DNA from: Shewanella zhangzhouensis | GTDB lineage: Bacteria; Pseudomonadota; Gammaproteobacteria; Enterobacterales; Shewanellaceae | Direction of reading: 5' to 3' | NCBI RefSeq assembly: GCF_019457615.1 | Contig: NZ_CP080414.1 | Coordinates: forward strand, 804,501 to 868,500 | DNA: 64,000 nucleotides | In this document: one piece after another, positions 59,661 to 64,000 of the stretch | Layout of the letters: the number at the start of each line of letters is the position of its first letter | Numbering within the stretch: the first letter of the stretch is position 1 | Position numbers and translations under genes: made by a program | Notes under the pieces: model-generated | Database searches by the model: none | Seen by the model: only the letters and a program-made list of their open reading frames with translations | Told to the model about the DNA's origin: nothing

Positions 59661-61367
59661 ATGAACAGGTTTACAATCACTATTTTAGCCCTGGCCGTTA
59701 TCGGACTGGGCAGCAGCGAAGGAGTGTTGGCCATGGACAGGATCACAGGTAAGGCGTTTGCCAGTCGTTCGGAGGTGTACGCCACCCAGGGAATGGCGGC
59801 GACCAGCCAGCCTTTGGCCACCCAAGTTGCGCTGGATATATTGAAAGCCGGTGGCAGTGCGGTGGATGCCGCTATTGCCGCCAATGCCATGCTGGGGCTG
59901 GTTGAACCTACAGGCTCGGGTGTGGGTGGTGACCTCTTTGCCATTGTCTGGAGCGCCAGAGACAAACGCCTATACGGCTTGAACGCCTCGGGTCGCAGCC
60001 CAAAATCGCTCACGCTGGATATGCTTAAGGCACAGGGGCTTGAATTTTTACCGCCCTTTGGCCCATTGCCTGTTTCTGTACCCGGTGCCGTGGATGGCTG
60101 GTTTGAGCTGCATGAACGCTTTGGCAAATTGCCAATGTCGCAAATTTTGTCGCCATCCATCGACTACGCGCGAAAGGGTTTCCCGGTTTCTGAACTTATC
60201 GCTTTTTACCTGGAAGGCAGTGCCCGACGCCTCGCCAAATATCCGGGGTTCAGTGAAACCTATATGCCCAATGGCAAAATGCCGGCCAGGGGCGACATCA
60301 TGAAAAATCCCGCCCTCGCCAATACCTACGAGAAAATAGCCAAGGGTGGCCGGGACGCCTTCTATAAGGGCGACATTGCCCGCAGCATAGACAAATACAT
60401 GAAAGCCAATAGCGGCTACCTCGGCTACGAGGATCTGGCCTCGCACACCAGCGAGTGGATAGAGCCCGTCTCGGTAAATTACCGCGGCTTTGATGTGTGG
60501 GAACTGCCACCGAATGGTCAGGGCATAGCCGCGCTGCAAATTTTAAAAACCCTGGAGCCGTTTGATTTAAGAGCCATGGGGCATGACAGCGTTGAATACG
60601 TGCACCATTTTGTGGAGGCCAAAAAGCTCGCCTTTGCTGACAGGGCCCGTTTTTACGCCGATATGGCCTTTGCCGATGTGCCCGTAAGTGAGCTTATTTC
60701 GGAGCGCTACAACCAGGAGCGTGCCAAGCAGATAGGTCCCAGGGCCGCCAAGTCGGTGGAGCCGGGTAACCCCAATCTGCAACAGGGTGATACCGTGTAT
60801 CTCACCACCGCGGACAGCGAAGGCAACATGGTGTCCCTCATTCAAAGTAATTTCCGCGGTATGGGCTCTGGCATGACACCCCCGGATCTCGGCTTTGTGC
60901 TGCAGGACAGGGGGCAGTTGTTTGATTTAACCCCGGGGCGCCCCAATTCTTACGCCCCCGGCAAGCGGCCCTTCCACACCATCATTCCGGCGTTTGTAAC
61001 CAAAGAGGGTAAACCCTGGCTCAGTTTTGGGGTGATGGGCGGCGCCACCCAGCCGCAGATGCATGCGCAAATTATCATTAATCTCATCGACTTCGACATG
61101 AATTTACAGGAAGCGGGCGATGCGCCACGTATTCTGCATTCGGGCTCCAGCGAGCCCACCGGCGAGGTGATGAGCGATGGCGGTTATGTGAGCCTGGAGT
61201 CGGGTTTTTCCATGGAGACCCGTCGGGAACTGGTGAAAAAAGGCCATGTGATCCGGGATGCCCTGGGGGAATTTGGCGGCTATCAGGCTATCGGTATCAA
61301 TGTGGAAACCGGTGTCTATCGCGGTGCTTCCGAGAGCCGTAAAGATGGTCAGGCCGCAGGCTATTAG
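59661..61367 (+). CDS. Gamma-glutamyltransferase
   Basis: The 568-residue periplasmic enzyme splits glutathione and transfers its gamma-glutamyl group. It has a signal peptide (cleavage near residue 24, GVLA). The autoprocessing and catalytic threonine is probably Thr378 in QQGDTVYLTTAD, where the precursor is cut into large and small subunits. Substrate motifs include PTGSGVGGDLF and GMGSGMTPPDLGF. The family member here uses GDTVY rather than the more common TTH, so it is of the Alteromonadales-like branch. It may also hydrolyse cephalosporin-type amides. Confidence 0.9.
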   Translation: MNRFTITILALAVIGLGSSEGVLAMDRITGKAFASRSEVYATQGMAATSQPLATQVALDILKAGGSAVDAAIAANAMLGLVEPTGSGVGGDLFAIVWSARDKRLYGLNASGRSPKSLTLDMLKAQGLEFLPPFGPLPVSVPGAVDGWFELHERFGKLPMSQILSPSIDYARKGFPVSELIAFYLEGSARRLAKYPGFSETYMPNGKMPARGDIMKNPALANTYEKIAKGGRDAFYKGDIARSIDKYMKANSGYLGYEDLASHTSEWIEPVSVNYRGFDVWELPPNGQGIAALQILKTLEPFDLRAMGHDSVEYVHHFVEAKKLAFADRARFYADMAFADVPVSELISERYNQERAKQIGPRAAKSVEPGNPNLQQGDTVYLTTADSEGNMVSLIQSNFRGMGSGMTPPDLGFVLQDRGQLFDLTPGRPNSYAPGKRPFHTIIPAFVTKEGKPWLSFGVMGGATQPQMHAQIIINLIDFDMNLQEAGDAPRILHSGSSEPTGEVMSDGGYVSLESGFSMETRRELVKKGHVIRDALGEFGGYQAIGINVETGVYRGASESRKDGQAAGY

Positions 61368-61398
61368 GGTGAATAACAACCAATCTCGTGTAATGTGC

Positions 61399-61445
61399 GT
61401 CGGTCGGTGATATTTTTTCCTAAAGTACGGGATAATGTGACCGAC
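61399..61445 (+). promoter_or_regulatory. Spaced inverted repeat upstream of the Dyp peroxidase gene
   Basis: GTCGGTC at 61399-61405 and GACCGAC at 61439-61445 are seven-base arms around the likely promoter of the peroxidase gene. A looped or dimeric regulator is possible. Confidence 0.3.
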
Positions 61446-61474
61446 AAAGACATACTCAGTAAGGCCTTAATAAT

Positions 61475-62410
61475 ATGGATAATCAGGTTATGCCACGTGA
61501 ACAGTTGGGCGTGTGCGCCGAAGGCAATCTTCACGCAGTCTATCTGATGTTCAACGCCAACGAAGGGGTTGAGCAGTCGCTGCGTGCGAGCCTTGCCAGT
61601 GTTGCCCAATACCTTTACGACCTCACAGACCAATATGCCGACAGTGCCTTTAATGGGTTCGTGGCTGTGGGGGCTAACTATTGGGACAGTCTCTTTGGTC
61701 AGGAGCGCCCGTCTCGACTCAAGCCCTTCCCTGCAATGCACGAAGGCAACCGGGAGGCACCTGCGCTGGAGTACGATTTATTTGTACATTTGCGTTGTGA
61801 TCGTCTGGACATACTGCATCTGGTGGCCAATGAGGTGAATCAGATGCTCGATGAGCTGGTGGAGCTGGTGGACGAAGAGCGCGGTTTCCGTTTTATGGAT
61901 AACCGGGATCTGACCGGGTTTGTGGACGGTACTGAAAATCCCCGCGGTCGCCACCGTCAGGATGTGGCCCTGGTGGGGGATGAAGATCCGGCATTCCGGG
62001 GCGGGGCTTATGTGCACGTACAAAAGTTTGCCCATAACCTTTCAAAGTGGCACCGCTTGCCGGTGAAAAAGCAGGAAGACATCATCGGCCGAACCAAGGT
62101 GGATAATATCGAATATGAGTCTGCCGATAAGCCGCTGACCAGCCACATAAAAAGAGTGAATCTGAAAGATGAACAGGGCAACTCGATGGAGATCCTGCGT
62201 CAGAGCATGCCCTATGGCTCGGTGAAAGAGCAGGGGTTGATGTTTATCTCTGTTTGTCGCACGCCCTCCCATTTCGAAAAGATGCTGCATTCGATGGTGC
62301 ACGGCGATGGCGAAGGGAATCACGATCACCTGATGCATTTCACCCGCGCCCTGACTGGCTCGTCGTTTTTCGCGCCGTCGCTGGATTATTTGCTCCAGGG
62401 TCAGGATTGA
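61475..62410 (+). CDS. Dyp-type haem peroxidase
   Basis: The 311-residue enzyme matches class-B dye-decolorising peroxidases. The distal GxxDG motif is present as GFVDGTENPRG, with the catalytic Asp and the Arg. The proximal haem histidine probably lies in YVHVQKFAHNLSKW. It has no Tat or Sec signal, so it is cytoplasmic or encapsulin-loaded. The physiological substrate is unknown. The ATG at 61475 has TAAGG upstream, and the gene is monocistronic with a strong terminator. Confidence 0.92.
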   Translation: MDNQVMPREQLGVCAEGNLHAVYLMFNANEGVEQSLRASLASVAQYLYDLTDQYADSAFNGFVAVGANYWDSLFGQERPSRLKPFPAMHEGNREAPALEYDLFVHLRCDRLDILHLVANEVNQMLDELVELVDEERGFRFMDNRDLTGFVDGTENPRGRHRQDVALVGDEDPAFRGGAYVHVQKFAHNLSKWHRLPVKKQEDIIGRTKVDNIEYESADKPLTSHIKRVNLKDEQGNSMEILRQSMPYGSVKEQGLMFISVCRTPSHFEKMLHSMVHGDGEGNHDHLMHFTRALTGSSFFAPSLDYLLQGQD

Positions 62411-62436
62411 AAAAAGCGCCCCGCGGGGCGCTTTTT
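62411..62436. terminator. Bidirectional terminator between Dyp peroxidase and argR
   Basis: AAAAAGCGCCCCGCGGGGCGCTTTTT is a perfect 26-base palindrome and can serve both genes. Confidence 0.92.
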
Positions 62437-62472
62437 AATGGGAATGATGGACTTGTCCCAATATGTGTTAGG

Positions 62473-62937
62473 TTACTCGCTGTAATTAAACAGGGACTTA
62501 ACCGTTTCCAGCGTATCTTCGATGGTCTTGATGCTGGAGGGGCAGATAAAAATGGTATCGTCACCGGCAATGGTACCCAGGATACCTTCGGGTTTGCCGA
62601 TGGAGTCCAGCAAACGGGCTATCAGCTGGGCAGCCCCCGGGCTGGTACGCACCACAATCATGGCTTGGTTGTGATCCACATCCAGCACCAGATTCTTCAG
62701 TGGGCTGCCGGCAGTGGGCACGCCAAGTTCGGCCGGCAGGCAGTACACCATCTCCTGCTTGGCGTTTCGGGTACGGACGGCACCGAACTTGCTCAGCATG
62801 CGGGAGACTTTGGATTGGTTGATATTGCTGAAGCCTTCGGCCTGCAGCGCATTAACTATCTCGCTCTGGGAACCGAAGCGCTCTTCCTTTAACAGCGCTT
62901 TGAAGGTTTTGACGAGGTCATCCTGATTTTTTTGCAT
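62473..62937 (-). CDS. argR: Arginine repressor ArgR
   Basis: The 154-residue hexameric repressor controls arginine synthesis. The N-terminal winged helix has SQSEIVNALQAEGFSNINQS and SRMLSKFGAVRTRN; the C-terminal arginine-binding domain has VRTSPGAAQLIARLLDS and GTIAGDDTIFI. It is divergent from mdh, as in many gammaproteobacteria, and an ARG box lies in the shared region. Confidence 0.95.
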   Translation of the reverse strand: MQKNQDDLVKTFKALLKEERFGSQSEIVNALQAEGFSNINQSKVSRMLSKFGAVRTRNAKQEMVYCLPAELGVPTAGSPLKNLVLDVDHNQAMIVVRTSPGAAQLIARLLDSIGKPEGILGTIAGDDTIFICPSSIKTIEDTLETVKSLFNYSE

Positions 62938-63017
62938 AGTGGGCTGCTTTGTTGTTATTCAAAAATCCAGCGCATTTTGCATATTTAAAAGCCAAAAGTC
63001 AACAAATCCCCGCTCTT

Positions 63018-63035
63018 TGTGAATAAAAATGCAGA
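63018..63035 (+). promoter_or_regulatory. ARG box between argR and mdh
   Basis: TGTGAATAAAAATGCAGA matches the ArgR consensus TNTGAATWWWWATTCANW in 17 of 18 positions. A weaker match is seen at 62976-62993. This suggests autoregulation of argR. Confidence 0.7.
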
Positions 63036-63223
63036 TAAAGGTGGCCGTCCGGACGGCTGGTCAAACACCTGTTTCAAATTGCTGACAATCACACCGAAAA
63101 ATGCCGTCAAACCTTGGCCACAGGCGACTAAGGGATAATTGAAATTTGTGTGACGATGCTTTAATGTGGCGCCATCATTTGAGGATCTACCTCACAAATT
63201 CCGAGATATAACGGAGAATACCT

Positions 63224-64000
63224 ATGAAAGTTGCTGTTCTTGGTGCCGCCGGTGGTATCGGCCAAGCCCTCGCCCTACTCCTGAAAACCCAACTGCCTGC
63301 TGGTTCCAAGCTGTCTCTGTATGACATTGCCCCTGTAACACCAGGTGTTGCTGTGGATCTGAGCCACATCCCAACTGCCGTTGAGGTGAAAGGTTTTGCC
63401 GGTGAAGACCCAACGTCTGCGCTGGAAGGTGCCGATGTGGTACTGATTTCTGCCGGTGTGGCCCGTAAGCCAGGTATGGATCGCTCTGATCTGTTCAACA
63501 TCAACGCAGGTATCGTCCGTAACCTGATTGAAAAAGTGGCAGTGACCTGTCCAAAAGCGTTGGTTGGTATCATCACCAACCCAGTAAACACCACTGTGGC
63601 CATCGCTGCTGAAGTGCTGAAGAAAGCCGGTGTTTACGACAAGAACCGCCTGTTCGGTGTGACCACTCTGGACGTTATCCGCGCCGAGACCTTCGTTGCC
63701 GAAGCCAAGGGCGTTGACGTAGCCAGCGTGAAAGTAAACGTGATTGGCGGCCACAGCGGCGTGACCATCCTGCCTCTGCTGTCTCAAATCGAAGGCGTAA
63801 GCTTCTCTGATGAAGAAGTTGCTGCCCTGACCAAGCGTATCCAGAACGCGGGTACCGAAGTAGTAGAAGCCAAGGCCGGTGGCGGCAGCGCTACCCTGTC
63901 TATGGGTCAGGCTGCTTTCCGTTTCGGTATGTCTCTTATCCGTGGTCTGCAAGGCGAAGCCAATGTGGTTGAATGCGCCTATGTTGACGGCGGCAGCGAG
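63224..64000 (+). CDS. mdh: Malate dehydrogenase (3' truncated by window)
   Basis: The first 259 residues of NAD-dependent malate dehydrogenase, the TCA-cycle enzyme that interconverts malate and oxaloacetate, are present. NAD is bound by VLGAAGGIGQALALLL, substrate arginines lie in VARKPGMDRSD, and the catalytic histidine and its partner in VIGGHSGVTILPLL. Codon bias is strong, as expected for a highly expressed gene. The ATG at 63224 has ACGGAG about seven bases upstream. The frame is still open at the window end; the full protein is normally about 311 residues. Confidence 0.96.
   Translation, partial: MKVAVLGAAGGIGQALALLLKTQLPAGSKLSLYDIAPVTPGVAVDLSHIPTAVEVKGFAGEDPTSALEGADVVLISAGVARKPGMDRSDLFNINAGIVRNLIEKVAVTCPKALVGIITNPVNTTVAIAAEVLKKAGVYDKNRLFGVTTLDVIRAETFVAEAKGVDVASVKVNVIGGHSGVTILPLLSQIEGVSFSDEEVAALTKRIQNAGTEVVEAKAGGGSATLSMGQAAFRFGMSLIRGLQGEANVVECAYVDGGSE

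Noticed and set aside
1..64000. Mobile elements, CRISPR arrays, tRNA or rRNA genes
   Set aside because: No transposase, integrase, regular repeat-spacer array or cloverleaf-type sequence was recognised on either strand.

Overview
The window reads as a chromosomal segment of a Shewanella species. The first gene is the C-terminal part of the periplasmic flavocytochrome c fumarate reductase typical of that genus. NrfA, DUF3019, DUF5610, COG3014/LpoB and GlyGly-CTERM genes point the same way. The moderate-to-high GC of the coding regions suggests a member of the less AT-rich marine clades, but the species cannot be fixed from sequence alone. No tRNA, rRNA, insertion sequence, phage gene or CRISPR array was seen; the segment looks like stable core genome with a few lineage-specific clusters.

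Layout. 1-8.3 kb: fumarate reductase end, ldhA with a CRP-type site, a dienelactone hydrolase, an MscS-type channel, a spermidine-synthase-like protein, an exported M17 aminopeptidase and the ahpC/ahpF peroxide-reduction pair. 8.4-15.5 kb: a diguanylate cyclase, an outer-membrane barrel/PstS-like protein/chemoreceptor cluster, small envelope proteins, a thioredoxin-CcdA fusion and an OmpA-like protein. 15.8-22 kb: an OhrR-like regulator with a GlpD-like flavoprotein, rlmC, and a four-gene MipA/DUF3019/response regulator/histidine kinase operon. 22-27 kb: a 1703-residue GlyGly-CTERM subtilase. 27-36 kb: chrA, an LpoB/COG3014/deformylase operon, slyX, a beta-propeller lipoprotein, an FKBP isomerase, a chemoreceptor, zntB and yacL. 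36-40.4 kb: narP-narQ divergent from nrfA. 40.4-42.8 kb: an isochorismatase-like hydrolase and glnK-amtB. 43-50.2 kb: a TPR lipoprotein, a soluble PAS-PAS chemoreceptor, a lipase-like exported hydrolase with a partner lipoprotein, aroG and a previously short-listed-out 58-residue gene. 50.5-55.6 kb: an Atm1-type ABC exporter, small unknowns, fpr and a GST. 55.9-59.6 kb: a Fur-boxed ferric-iron ABC importer. 59.7-64 kb: gamma-glutamyltransferase, a Dyp peroxidase, and argR divergent from mdh (cut by the window end).

Together the genes describe a respiratory, motile bacterium. Anaerobic nitrite ammonification is coupled to nitrate/nitrite sensing by NarQP. Nitrogen-controlled ammonium uptake has three NtrC-like sites and a sigma-54 promoter. 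There are Fur-controlled iron uptake, peroxide defence and many envelope proteins.

The least explained parts are the MipA/DUF3019/two-component operon with 10-bp-phased direct repeats in its control region, the barrel/PstS-like/chemoreceptor cluster, the OhrR/GlpD-like bicistron, and the COG3014/LpoB pair.
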